Counted from the first letter of the stretch, positions 15,719-24,427 are shown. The stretch: 64,000 bases of DNA from Bradyrhizobium murdochi (GCF_000472965.1 NZ_AXAU01000010.1:62001-126000); one strand, 5' to 3'. The notes: generated by a model from the letters alone, not told the origin. Made by a program: numbers and translations.

Positions 15719-16054
15719 GAATTCTAAAAACGCCCATAATAGAACAATGGCGCATACCAGGGGGGAGCTAGGCCGTGCAGTCCGCAAGGGACAGCGAAGG
15801 CGATATCGCAAGGAACAGGCAGCGCAAGCGTGCCTTCCCCTCTTCTTGCGCTTTTCAGATTCACAATTGGCCGAAAGCAGCGGATGCCGCCCGATCAGGC
15901 CCCTCGTACAATTCGAACCCACGGGAGTCGCGTTGAGGCAACCATTGCGGCGCGACGATCATGGGTGCATGAAGACCCGAAACGTTTGATCGGGAAATGA
16001 ACTTAATAAGCCGGCAAAGACCGGCGTAACCACAGTTCAACGGGAGTGAAGCAA
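15719..16054 (+). other. Long leader or intergenic stretch before tctC
   Basis: About 335 bp between operator site 4 and tctC. An 80-codon open frame starting at 15747 has basic, unstructured composition and no convincing ribosome binding site, so I do not call it a gene. No riboswitch or tRNA pattern was recognised. If transcription starts at site 4, the tctCBA mRNA has an unusually long 5' leader. Confidence 0.4.
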
Positions 16055-17065
16055 ATGAGGCGTTCTACACATCTTGCGTTGGGAGCGATTGCGGCGCTGT
16101 GCACGGGCGGGGTCGCGGCTCCCGCAACGGCGGCGTGGGAGCCGGTGCGGCCCGTTGAATTCATCGTCCCCGCCGGCACAGGCGGCGGCGCCGACCAGAT
16201 GGCGCGCACGATCCAGGGCATCGTCACCAAGCACAGTCTGATGAAGCAGCCGCTGGTCGTCATCAACAAGTCCGGCGGCGCCGGCGGCGAAGGCTTCCTC
16301 GACGTCAAGGGATCGGGCGGAAATCCGCACAAGATCATCATTACGCTCTCCAACCTCTTCACCACACCGCTTGCCACCGGAATTCCGTTTAGCTGGAAAG
16401 ATCTCACGCCCGTCGCGATGCTGGCATTGGATGAATTCGTGCTGTGGGTGAACGCCGACAAGCCGTACAAGACGGCGAAGGAGTACATCGATGCCGTGAA
16501 GGCCGCTCCCGCCGGCTCGATCAAGATGGGCGGCACCGGCTCGAAGCAGGAAGATCAGATCATCACTGTCGCCGTGGAAAAAGCCGTCGGCACCAAGTTC
16601 ACCTACATTCCCTACAAGGGCGGCGGCGAAGTCGCTGTTCAACTCGTCGGCAACCACGTCGATTCGACCGTCAACAATCCGATCGAGGCGGTCGCGCAAT
16701 GGCGCGGCGGCAAGCTGCGTCCCCTCTGCGTTTTTGATGCAAAGCCGATGGCCTACGACGAGCCGATCGCGGACGGCAAGGCCTGGAAGGACGTTCCGAC
16801 CTGCAAGTCGGCAGGTCTCGACATGGAATATCTGATGCTGCGCGGCATCTTCATGGCGCCCAGGGCCACCAAGGACCAGGTCGAGTATTATGTCGAACTG
16901 TTCAAGAAAATTCGCGCCACTCCTGAGTGGCAGGAATTCATGAAGAGCGGCGCATTCAACACGACCTTCCTGACCGGCGCAGAATACGCCAAATGGGTCG
17001 AGGCCGAGGACAAGCGTCATCAGGCTCTGATGAAAGAGGCCGGTTTCCTCGCTCCGAGCAACTGA
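16055..17065 (+). CDS. tctC: TctC-type solute-binding protein of a tripartite tricarboxylate transporter
   Basis: A 336-residue Bug protein. The signal peptide is MRRSTHLALGAIAALCTGGVAAPATAA; the mature start VRPVEFIVPAGTGGGADQMAR contains the family's glycine-rich anion pocket. ATG at 16055 follows GGGAG at 8 bp; a GTG nine bases earlier is less likely. It delivers a carboxylate to the TctB/TctA membrane pair encoded next. The island context and upstream operator suggest oxalate or a related small dicarboxylate or C2 acid, but Bug ligands cannot be predicted from sequence. Confidence 0.9.
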   Translation: MRRSTHLALGAIAALCTGGVAAPATAAWEPVRPVEFIVPAGTGGGADQMARTIQGIVTKHSLMKQPLVVINKSGGAGGEGFLDVKGSGGNPHKIIITLSNLFTTPLATGIPFSWKDLTPVAMLALDEFVLWVNADKPYKTAKEYIDAVKAAPAGSIKMGGTGSKQEDQIITVAVEKAVGTKFTYIPYKGGGEVAVQLVGNHVDSTVNNPIEAVAQWRGGKLRPLCVFDAKPMAYDEPIADGKAWKDVPTCKSAGLDMEYLMLRGIFMAPRATKDQVEYYVELFKKIRATPEWQEFMKSGAFNTTFLTGAEYAKWVEAEDKRHQALMKEAGFLAPSN

Positions 17066-17144
17066 CCGAGAAGCACTGATCGATTGGGTAGCAACGCAGA
17101 CGGCGGGCTCGGTTTCCGCGGGCTTGATTGCGCATGGAGTTTCG

Positions 17145-17642
17145 ATGACAACAGGCAGTTCGAGCAACACCGGCCCGACCCACAAGCTCGTGGAAGCAGG
17201 CGTCACCCTACTGATCGCTCTGTTCGGAGTGATCGTGATCGCCGGCAGCCTCAAGGCGGGGATCAATTGGGGCGCTGAGGGCCCCCGCGCCGGGTTCTTC
17301 CCATTCTATATCGGGCTTTTCATCGTCGCCTCCAGCGGGATCAATCTCTGGCACGGGCTGCGCGAAGACAATGACGGACTGTTCGCCGAGTGGGGACAGC
17401 TTCGTCAGGTTCTCAGCGTCGTCATTCCCACCGGCATCTATGTCGGATCCATGCCGTTCATCGGGCTGTACGTCGCTTCGACCATTTTCATCGCATGGTT
17501 CATGCGATGGCTGGGCAAATACAACTGGATCACCGTCCTGGCGGTGGCATTCGGCATGCCCCTCGTCACCTATTTGATTTTCGAGCGCTGGTTCATGGTC
17601 CCGCTTCCAAAGGGACCGTTGGAAGAGTGGCTCGACCTGTAA
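17145..17642 (+). CDS. tctB: TctB-type small membrane subunit
   Basis: A 165-residue protein with four predicted membrane helices (VEAGVTLLIALFGVIVIAG, FYIGLFIVASSGI, VVIPTGIYVGSMPFIGLYVASTIFIAWF, WITVLAVAFGMPLVTYLIF). It ends with PLPKGPLEEW, the C-terminal phrase common to TctB proteins. The start at 17145 follows GGAG. It sits between tctC and tctA, the standard gene order. Confidence 0.88.
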   Translation: MTTGSSSNTGPTHKLVEAGVTLLIALFGVIVIAGSLKAGINWGAEGPRAGFFPFYIGLFIVASSGINLWHGLREDNDGLFAEWGQLRQVLSVVIPTGIYVGSMPFIGLYVASTIFIAWFMRWLGKYNWITVLAVAFGMPLVTYLIFERWFMVPLPKGPLEEWLDL

Positions 17643-17675
17643 ACAACGACGCACAGTCAGGATTGGATTATCGGG

Positions 17676-19178
17676 ATGGAACAACTCGTCAATCTTTTTC
17701 ACGGCTTTGCGGTCGCGCTGCAGCCGTACAACATCATGCTGATGGTTATCGGCATCGTGCTCGGTGTCATCATCGGCGTGCTGCCGGGACTGGGCGGCGC
17801 CAATGGCGTCGCCATCCTGCTGCCGCTGACATTCAGCATGTCGCCGACGTCGGCCATCATCATGTTGTCCTGTATTTACTGGGGCGCGCTGTTCGGTGGA
17901 GCGATCACCTCGATTCTCTTCAACATACCGGGCGAACCATGGTCGGTGGCCACGACATTCGACGGCTATCCGATGGCGCAGCAGGGCAAGGCCGGCGAGG
18001 CACTGACCGCCGCCTTCACCTCCTCCTTCGTCGGCGCGCTGTTCGCCGTCGTCATGATCACGCTGGTCGCTCCCCTGGTTGCCAGCTTTGCGCTGCAATT
18101 CGGGCCTGCGGAAAAGTTCGCGGTGTATTTCCTCGCATTCTGCAGCTTCGTGGGCCTGAGCAAGGAGCCGCCGTTCAAGACCATTGCGGCCATGATGATC
18201 GGCTTCGCGCTTGCCGCGGTCGGACTTGATTCCATCACCGGGCAGTTGCGGCTGACGTTCGGCGTCACCCACCTGCTCAACGGCTTCGACTTCCTGATCG
18301 CCGTGATCGGACTGTTCGGCATCGGCGAAATCCTGCTGACGATGGAAGAAGGCCTGGCCTTCCGTGGCGGCACCGCCAAGATCAATCTGCGCGTGGTGCT
18401 CCAGACCTGGAAGGAGCTGCCCGCATACTGGATGACCTCGCTGCGTTCCTGCTTCATCGGCTGCTGGATGGGCATCACGCCGGCGGGCGCAACGCCAGCC
18501 TCGTTCATGAGCTACGGCATTGCCAAGCGCGTCGCGAAGAAAGGCAGCAATTTCGGCAAGGGCGAGATCGAAGGCGTCGTTGCGCCGGAGACCGCGGCGC
18601 ACGCCGCGGGTACAGCGGCCCTGTTGCCGATGCTCTCCCTCGGCGTGCCGGGCTCTCCGACGGCTGCGGTGTTGCTCGGCGGCCTGTTGATCTGGGGCCT
18701 GCAGCCCGGACCGATGCTGTTTGTCGAACAGAAGGAATTCGTCTGGGGCCTGATCGCCTCGATGTATCTCGGCAATATTGTCGGCCTGCTCGTCGTGCTC
18801 ACCTGCGTACCAATTTTCGCAGCTATCCTGCGCGTGCCTTTCAGCATCATTGCACCCCTTATTCTGGTGCTATGCGCGATCGGTGCCTATTCGGTCCATA
18901 GCAGCACGTTTGACGTCATGCTGATGCTGGTGTTCGGCGTGATCGGTTATCTGCTCAAGAAGTGCAACTATCCCCTCGCCCCGCTGGTGCTGGCGATCGT
19001 GCTCGGCGACAAGGCCGAGGAGGCCTTCCGCCAATCGCTTCTGGGATCCCAGGGGTCGTTTGGGGTGTTCCTTTCCAATCCGCTGGTCAGCACGATCATG
19101 ATCCTGGGATTGATCGCGCTGTTCTGGTCGGTCATTCAGGAAGGATATAGCCGCCTGCGATCCGCGGCGACCGCATGA
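17676..19178 (+). CDS. tctA: TctA-type large membrane subunit
   Basis: A 500-residue permease with about eleven helices. The TctA signature GVLPGLGGANGVAILLPLTF lies at about residues 33-52 and its second copy, VAPETAAHAAGTAALLPMLSLGVPGSPTAAVLLGG, at about 305-339, reflecting the family's inverted repeat. Start 33 bp after tctB. Together with TctC and TctB it makes a complete secondary, binding-protein-dependent carboxylate uptake system. A terminator follows at 19223. Confidence 0.93.
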   Translation: MEQLVNLFHGFAVALQPYNIMLMVIGIVLGVIIGVLPGLGGANGVAILLPLTFSMSPTSAIIMLSCIYWGALFGGAITSILFNIPGEPWSVATTFDGYPMAQQGKAGEALTAAFTSSFVGALFAVVMITLVAPLVASFALQFGPAEKFAVYFLAFCSFVGLSKEPPFKTIAAMMIGFALAAVGLDSITGQLRLTFGVTHLLNGFDFLIAVIGLFGIGEILLTMEEGLAFRGGTAKINLRVVLQTWKELPAYWMTSLRSCFIGCWMGITPAGATPASFMSYGIAKRVAKKGSNFGKGEIEGVVAPETAAHAAGTAALLPMLSLGVPGSPTAAVLLGGLLIWGLQPGPMLFVEQKEFVWGLIASMYLGNIVGLLVVLTCVPIFAAILRVPFSIIAPLILVLCAIGAYSVHSSTFDVMLMLVFGVIGYLLKKCNYPLAPLVLAIVLGDKAEEAFRQSLLGSQGSFGVFLSNPLVSTIMILGLIALFWSVIQEGYSRLRSAATA

Positions 19179-19222
19179 TTAAGCTGTAAGCAAAGCAATA
19201 GCTTAAGACGCTTCCGACGATT

Positions 19223-19249
19223 GGGCCGCGCAACCGCGCGGCCCTTTTT
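19223..19249 (+). terminator. Intrinsic terminator of tctCBA
   Basis: GGGCCGCGC-AACC-GCGCGGCCC followed by TTTTTG, 44 bp after the tctA stop. Confidence 0.88.
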
Positions 19250-19318
19250 GTTTGTTTGTGCAGCTTTTTCACCGGCGCGGGGAATTCTTAGAACACATGC
19301 AATTTTCCGCTTGTCTAC

Positions 19319-19335
19319 TGGCATAACATATACCA
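19319..19335. promoter_or_regulatory. Predicted oxalate-regulon operator, site 5
   Basis: TGGCAT-AACAT-ATACCA, two bases after TTGTCT and 52 bp upstream of the oxlT start. Both arms fit the consensus. Confidence 0.72.
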
Positions 19336-19387
19336 CACTCGCGCGAGCTGTCGGGCAACGATAGAACAGCAGCCCTTTGGAGGAAGA

Positions 19388-20680
19388 ATGACGGATACAG
19401 TGCACGGAGCAGCCCCCGTCGCGGAGGCGCGAGTGAGCGATGCCTATCGCTGGACTCAATTGGCCATCGGCGTCGCCGCGATGGTGATGATCGCGAACTA
19501 CCAATATGGTTGGACGTTCTTCGTCCCCGACATCCAGCAGAAATTCGGATGGGATCGCGCCTCGATCCAGTGGGCATTTACGCTGTTCGTGCTGTTCGAG
19601 ACCTGGCTGGTGCCGGTCGAGGGATGGTTCGTCGATAAATACGGCCCGCGCCTCGTCGTCCTGATCGGCGGCATCCTCTGCGCCATCGGATGGGCGATCA
19701 ACGCCCACGCGACCACGCTCAACGGCTTCTATCTCGGCATGATCATCGCAGGCATCGGCGCCGGTGGCGTGTACGGCACCTGCGTCGGCAACGCGCTGAA
19801 ATGGTTTCCCGACAAGCGCGGCCTTGCGGCCGGCATCACCGCCGCCGGTTTCGGCGCGGGCTCGGCGCTGACGGTCGCGCCGATCCAGGCGATGATCAAG
19901 GACTCAGGCTTCCAGACCACCTTCCTCTATTTCGGCCTCGGCCAAGGCATCATCATCGTCATTCTCGCCTTCCTGATGTTCTCGCCGAAACCGGGACAGG
20001 TGCCGACGGTGCAGAACAGCAACGTGATCCAGACCCGGCGCAACTATCAGCCCACCGAAGTGATCCGTCAGCCGATCTTCTGGCTGATGTATTTCATGTT
20101 CGTGATCGTCGGCGCCGGCGGATTGATGGTGACGGCCAACCTCAAGCCGATCGCCGTCGACTGGAAGGTCGACAGCGTGCCGGTGACGCTGATGGCGGTG
20201 ACGATGACGGCCGTGACGTTCGCAGCCACTATCGATCGCGTCCTCAACGGCCTGACGCGTCCATTCTTCGGCTGGATCTCCGACATGATCGGCCGCGAGA
20301 ATACGATGTTCATCGCCTTCGGCATGGAAGGCATCGGCATCTGGGGCCTCTACATGCTGGGCCACGATCCCGTCTGGTTCGTGCTGCTGTCGGGCTTCGT
20401 GTTCTTCGCCTGGGGCGAGATCTACTCCCTCTTCCCATCGACCTGCACGGACACCTTCGGCGCGAAGTTCGCGGCCACCAATGCCGGCCTGCTCTACACC
20501 GCAAAGGGCACCGCGGCGCTGTTGGTGCCGGTGGCGAACTACATGCAGCAGTCGTCGGGCACTTGGGACACCGTGTTCATCGTCGCGGCCGGCGCGAATA
20601 TCCTGGCCTCGCTGCTGGCGATCGCGGTGCTGAAACCATGGCGCAAGATGGTGGTCGCCAAATCGCAGATTGCGGCCTGA
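19388..20680 (+). CDS. oxlT: Oxalate/formate antiporter (MFS)
   Basis: A 430-residue major-facilitator protein of the OxlT type with twelve helices. The two basic residues that grip oxalate in Oxalobacter OxlT (Arg272 and Lys355) have clear equivalents: Arg291 in NGLTRPFFGWISD and Lys373 in LLYTAKGTAALLVP. The aromatic-rich first helix (NYQYGWTFFVPDIQ) also fits. It imports oxalate in exchange for formate, matching the products of Oxc and Frc. GGAGGAAG precedes the ATG. Its own promoter carries operator site 5 and a terminator follows. Confidence 0.9.
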   Translation: MTDTVHGAAPVAEARVSDAYRWTQLAIGVAAMVMIANYQYGWTFFVPDIQQKFGWDRASIQWAFTLFVLFETWLVPVEGWFVDKYGPRLVVLIGGILCAIGWAINAHATTLNGFYLGMIIAGIGAGGVYGTCVGNALKWFPDKRGLAAGITAAGFGAGSALTVAPIQAMIKDSGFQTTFLYFGLGQGIIIVILAFLMFSPKPGQVPTVQNSNVIQTRRNYQPTEVIRQPIFWLMYFMFVIVGAGGLMVTANLKPIAVDWKVDSVPVTLMAVTMTAVTFAATIDRVLNGLTRPFFGWISDMIGRENTMFIAFGMEGIGIWGLYMLGHDPVWFVLLSGFVFFAWGEIYSLFPSTCTDTFGAKFAATNAGLLYTAKGTAALLVPVANYMQQSSGTWDTVFIVAAGANILASLLAIAVLKPWRKMVVAKSQIAA

Positions 20681-20706
20681 CCTCACCGATCCACGGCAAG
20701 AACAAG

Positions 20707-20740
20707 ACGCGCTCACCTCCGGGTGGGCGCGTTTTCTTTT
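20707..20740 (+). terminator. Intrinsic terminator of oxlT
   Basis: ACGCGCTCACC-TCCG-GGTGGGCGCGT (one G-T pair) followed by TTTCTTTT, 27 bp after the oxlT stop. Confidence 0.8.
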
Positions 20741-20899
20741 GCCGACTAGCAAGCTCTGGCATACCTGACGCCACATGAGACCGCCAAAACCCGAGGCCCC
20801 TCCTTCTGGAATGTCACGGTACGCTCCAGAAACGTCAATAATACTGCCTATTTATCTCGATCTCGGCTGCGAGAATTCCACGCTCCGCGTGTTGACATT

Positions 20900-20916
20900 T
20901 GGCATTATGTATACCA
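20900..20916. promoter_or_regulatory. Predicted oxalate-regulon operator, site 6
   Basis: TGGCAT-TATGT-ATACCA, two bases after a perfect TTGACA (20892-20897) and 34 bp upstream of the CBS-protein start. Also close by is TATAAT (20926-20931), too far from that TTGACA to pair with it. Confidence 0.72.
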
Positions 20917-20950
20917 GACTTCACCTATAATCCACCCCAAGGAGGTTGCC

Positions 20951-21382
20951 ATGCAAGTCGGAGATATCCTGCGCAAGAAAGCCGCCCGTGTCGCAACGGT
21001 CCGCATGAACGAGACCGTCGCCATTGCCGCGCAACTGATGCGCTCCGGCAATATCAGCGCGCTGGTCGTCAAGGATGTCGTCCGCACCGAAGGCAACACG
21101 GCGGTCGGCATGTTCACCGAGCGCGACGTGGTTCGCGCGATTGCCGAACACGGCGCAGCCGGCGTGAACATGCGCGTCTCGCAATTCATTTCGGTGCAGC
21201 AGCTCGTCTCCTGCACCTCGACGGATACGCTCGAGCATGTCCGTCACCTCATGAGCAAGCATCACATCCGCCACGTGCCGGTGATCGACAATTACAGCCT
21301 GATCGGCGTCATCAGCATTCGCGACATCACGACCGCGTTCGACGACGAAGCAACGCCCTACAGACTGGCCGCGTCGGCCTGA
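20951..21382 (+). CDS. CBS-domain-pair protein
   Basis: A 143-residue protein made of two CBS domains: residues about 1-65 (VGDILRKKAARVATVRMNETVAIAAQLM ... VGMFTERDVVRAIAEHG) and 75-135 (VSQFISVQQLVSCTSTDTLEHVRHLMSKHHIRHVPVIDNYSLIGVISIRDI). No other domain is attached. Stand-alone CBS pairs usually bind adenosyl nucleotides (AMP, ATP, NADH) and act as energy sensors for a partner protein. AAGGAGG precedes the ATG. Because operator site 6 lies in its promoter, it should respond to the same signal as oxlT and oxc; its partner is unknown. Confidence 0.88.
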   Translation: MQVGDILRKKAARVATVRMNETVAIAAQLMRSGNISALVVKDVVRTEGNTAVGMFTERDVVRAIAEHGAAGVNMRVSQFISVQQLVSCTSTDTLEHVRHLMSKHHIRHVPVIDNYSLIGVISIRDITTAFDDEATPYRLAASA

Positions 21383-21541
21383 CCGGTCCCTTCGAACTCC
21401 GCCGGCATTTCCTGGGCAGCACTCCAGGGAAGCCGGCGGTATCGCACCGAAAATTCGGCTTAACTCCTGTCGCAAAGCAGGCGCTCGCAAATTTGCGCCG
21501 GAGGTGTGGCGCGCCGGAAAGCATTATCTGTGGGAGGGCGC

Positions 21542-22630
21542 ATGGCGCGTAACATTCTGATCCTTGGAGCCTCATATGGCTCATTGCTGGCGACAAAGCT
21601 TTTGATGGCGGGTCACAACGTGACGCTGGTTTGCCGGAAGCAGACGGCAGAACTCATCAATCGCGACGGCACCGAAGTTCGCATCAAGCTGCGCGACGAG
21701 GCGGCGCACCGGCCGATCTTCTCGCGCGACCTGCCTGGCATCCTGGACGCGGTCGAGCCCGCCGACGTCGATCTTTGCCGTTATGATCTGGTTGGTCTTG
21801 CCATGCAGGAGCCGCAATACACCGACCATGCGATCCAGGCTCTGATGATCAAGATCGCTGAGGCGAAGCTGCCTTGCCTTTCGATCATGAACATGCCGCC
21901 CCTGCCCTACCTCAAACGGATCCCGGCGCTTGCGAAAATGGAGCTGGAGGACGCCTATACCAACGCCGCGGTATGGGAACGGTTCGAGCCGGGTCTGGTG
22001 TCGCTCTGCTCCCCTGATCCGCAGGCCTTCCGCCCACCGGAGGAGGCGGCGAATGTTCTTCACGTCGGCCTGCCGACAAACTTCAAGGCAGCGTCATTTG
22101 CGGATGAGAAACATAACTTGCTGCTTCGGGAGCTGGAAGCCGACGTCGATGCGGTGAAGCTGGATGGCCAGGACGTTCCGGTGAAGCTCAAAGTGTTCGA
22201 TTCGATGTTCGTCCCTCTGGCCAAATGGTCGATGCTGTTGACGGGGAATTACCGCTGCATCACGCCGCATGAGCCGCAATCGATCCGCGACGCGGTGCAC
22301 GGCGATATCAATCTCTCGCAGTCGATCTACGACCATGTCGATGCCATCGCCCAGCGGCTGGGCGCCGATCCCACCGATCAGGTCCCTTTCGAGAAATACG
22401 CCAAAGCAGCCGAAAGCCTTCTCAAGCCCTCGTCGGCGGCCCGGGCGGTCGCTGGTGGCGCACCTTCTATCGAGCGCGTCGACCTTCTGGTGAAGCTGAT
22501 TTCGCATCAGCTTGGCGTACCCAATGCCGAAATCGACCGTACGGTCCAGATCGTCAATCAGAAACTGAATAAGAGCATCGCGGCGGAAGCATCTGAGGCG
22601 CCGCGAGGCGTTCCCGTCTCAGCAAAGTAG
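21542..22630 (+). CDS. PanE/opine-dehydrogenase-like NAD(P)-dependent oxidoreductase
   Basis: A 362-residue protein starting MARNILILGASYGSLLATKLLMAGHNVTLVCR, a Rossmann nucleotide-binding start with GASYGS in place of the usual GxGxxG. The layout (N-terminal nucleotide fold, C-terminal helices) follows ketopantoate reductase and related enzymes, but the central lysine motif is not obvious, so the reaction is open. ATG at 21542 follows GGGAGGG; the upstream in-frame start lacks one. It comes 159 bp after the CBS gene on the same strand and may be co-transcribed with it, since no terminator was seen between. Confidence 0.7.
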   Translation: MARNILILGASYGSLLATKLLMAGHNVTLVCRKQTAELINRDGTEVRIKLRDEAAHRPIFSRDLPGILDAVEPADVDLCRYDLVGLAMQEPQYTDHAIQALMIKIAEAKLPCLSIMNMPPLPYLKRIPALAKMELEDAYTNAAVWERFEPGLVSLCSPDPQAFRPPEEAANVLHVGLPTNFKAASFADEKHNLLLRELEADVDAVKLDGQDVPVKLKVFDSMFVPLAKWSMLLTGNYRCITPHEPQSIRDAVHGDINLSQSIYDHVDAIAQRLGADPTDQVPFEKYAKAAESLLKPSSAARAVAGGAPSIERVDLLVKLISHQLGVPNAEIDRTVQIVNQKLNKSIAAEASEAPRGVPVSAK

Positions 22631-22867
22631 AGCCGCGCTTCTTTACGCGAACAGTCCCTGCTTCGCTCAAAAACGCGTTCGATCATTGGCCACCGACAGG
22701 CCAATTCGAGCCCATCCCCCCGCATTGCGCACGGGCACACCGCTGCGGCGCGGGATGGCGTTTAGCAACAGTTAAGACTTTTGCGCAAATGATAGACAAC
22801 CAGCGCAACATTTTAGATCGCCGCAAGAATTGCGAGCGGACCTCAGGCCCCTTTTTGAGGGATTAGC

Positions 22868-23473
22868 ATGAGAACGCTTCTCATTGGTGTTCTGGCTGCG
22901 ACCCTGGTTGGCTGTAGCTGCCTTTTACCGCCGCAAGCGAGCATGGAAGCATGCACGGACGCGAGCGGGTTCGGCTGTCTCAACGGGATGGCCGCCAGTC
23001 GACCGATTGAATCGGCGCCTACGTCATCCAAGACCAATTCCGCGACAACAAAAGCCAAGTCCACGATCGCGACGAAGGCGGAAAAGCCGTCGGTTGCCGA
23101 CGTCCGCGACAGGCCTCACCCCGCTGAGAAAAAGGCGAAGTCCACCACGATCGAAGCGAAAGTCGAAGCTCCGGCATCTGGTCGGCCCGCTGCGACGTCC
23201 GATCCGGTCATTATCAAGGCGAAGACCACCATTGCTGCGAAGTTGGAGGAGCCGGCGTCTGCCGAGTTCGGTGAGATGAAACGGGCCATCCGCAAAAATA
23301 CGCTCGGGCAGTCCGTCGACACCATTTGCGGCCGTGTCAAAGGAAAAACGGCGTCGGGCGAAGATACTGGAGATAGGCCGTTTCTGTATCTCGTGACGGA
23401 AGATGAAGCATATGTCGTCGATGGCCCCGCCAAGTCGGCTGCGGCGAGCGCGTACCGCAATATTTGCAGCTAG
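22868..23473 (+). CDS. Putative lipoprotein with three KAK-type repeats
   Basis: A 201-residue protein. The N-terminus MRTLLIGVLAATLVGCSC has a lipobox (LVGC) at Cys16. The middle is low-complexity with three imperfect 14-residue repeats: KAKSTIATKAEKP, KAKSTTIEAKVEAP and KAKTTIAAKLEEP. The last 65 residues look folded (SVDTICGRVKGKTASGEDTGDRPFLYLVTEDEAYVVDG) with a cysteine and a final cysteine near the C-terminus. No family recognised. The Lys/Ala/Glu/Pro linker could span the periplasm or bind an anionic polymer. Convergent or neighbouring genes give no functional hint. Confidence 0.7.
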   Translation: MRTLLIGVLAATLVGCSCLLPPQASMEACTDASGFGCLNGMAASRPIESAPTSSKTNSATTKAKSTIATKAEKPSVADVRDRPHPAEKKAKSTTIEAKVEAPASGRPAATSDPVIIKAKTTIAAKLEEPASAEFGEMKRAIRKNTLGQSVDTICGRVKGKTASGEDTGDRPFLYLVTEDEAYVVDGPAKSAAASAYRNICS

Positions 23474-23614
23474 CCTGGAATAATAAGACCGCTGCCAAGA
23501 TCTATTGCGACGGACCAGAAGGTCCGTGACGACGTTGCGAACGAACTCGAAGCTCGGAAGCAACGTCGCGATCAGCAGCAATTCGCTGCAGAGTGTGTGG
23601 GGCAGATTTGCTCC

Positions 23615-24427
23615 ATGGAAAATGGAAATCAAAATTTGTGGAGACAGCTAACCTCTGACTTCGGGGACATCATGGACGATTTTTCTAATCCCGCGGAACT
23701 GGCCTCGGTATCACAAAACTCGCCGGTGCTCGTGATCATCGAGCAACATGTGCTGGCGCGGACATGCATCCTCAATATTCTCAAAAGAGAACTCACTGGA
23801 TTCGAGATCGTCGAGATGGCAACGACCAGTGGCCTGAACTGGCTATCCGGCAGAGACATCCGCTTGATTGCGCTGAATATCGGGCACAAGCAGATCACTG
23901 ATCCTTCGATCGAGGAGAGCCTCGCCTTCCTTGCAGAAACCTGCCCGAAAGCGTCCGTTGCTGTGTTGTCAAACCGCGACGACGATGCGACGGCTTCGGC
24001 CGCGATGCAACGCGGAGTGCGCGGTTTCTTTCCGACATCGATCCCGGTCGAACTCGCGATTGCCGGATTACGCCTGGTCCTTGCCGGTGGGGTCTACCGA
24101 CCGTTACCGATCGTGGGGCAAAATGGAGGGACAAGCCACAAGACGATATCGGGATGCCCAGATACGTCCGAGCTACTCGGAACTAACGAGGGCAACGGCG
24201 CCACCAGGATTGTGCCGGAGAAGGCGATGGTCGACCTTACGCCGCGCGAACAACATGTGCTCGAGGCGCTGCAGCTTGGCCTTCCCAACAAGTTGATTGC
24301 CGTCAGGCTCAACCTATCGGAAAACACTGTAAAAATGCATATTCAACGTATCATGCGAAAATGCTCCGCGCATAACCGCACCGAGGCGGTCATTCGCTGG
24401 AGCCGGCGAGCCAACGATCATGCCTAG
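23615..24427 (+). CDS. LuxR-type response regulator with degenerate receiver domain
   Basis: The N-terminal part (SPVLVIIEQHVLARTCILNILKREL ...) has the response-regulator fold, but the strand that should end in the phospho-acceptor aspartate reads IRLIALNIGHK, with asparagine in that place, and the acidic pair after the first strand is IE. The C-terminal helix-turn-helix is intact: LTPREQHVLEALQLGLPNKLIAVRLNLSENTVKMHIQRIMRK. It is therefore probably phosphorylation-independent. Start is uncertain: ATG at 23615 or the better-spaced ATG at 23672 after GGGGAC. It ends facing the type I secretion genes. The stop codon TAG is the first part of a repeat element. Confidence 0.82.
   Translation: MENGNQNLWRQLTSDFGDIMDDFSNPAELASVSQNSPVLVIIEQHVLARTCILNILKRELTGFEIVEMATTSGLNWLSGRDIRLIALNIGHKQITDPSIEESLAFLAETCPKASVAVLSNRDDDATASAAMQRGVRGFFPTSIPVELAIAGLRLVLAGGVYRPLPIVGQNGGTSHKTISGCPDTSELLGTNEGNGATRIVPEKAMVDLTPREQHVLEALQLGLPNKLIAVRLNLSENTVKMHIQRIMRKCSAHNRTEAVIRWSRRANDHA

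Noticed and set aside
15820..15935. tRNA-like phrase TTCGAACCCACGG in the tctC leader
   Set aside because: It recalls a T-arm, but no acceptor, D or anticodon stems could be paired around it.
15537..15989. 150-codon plus-strand frame ahead of tctC
   Set aside because: It runs through the terminator at 15588 and operator site 4, has no ribosome binding site and a basic, featureless sequence.
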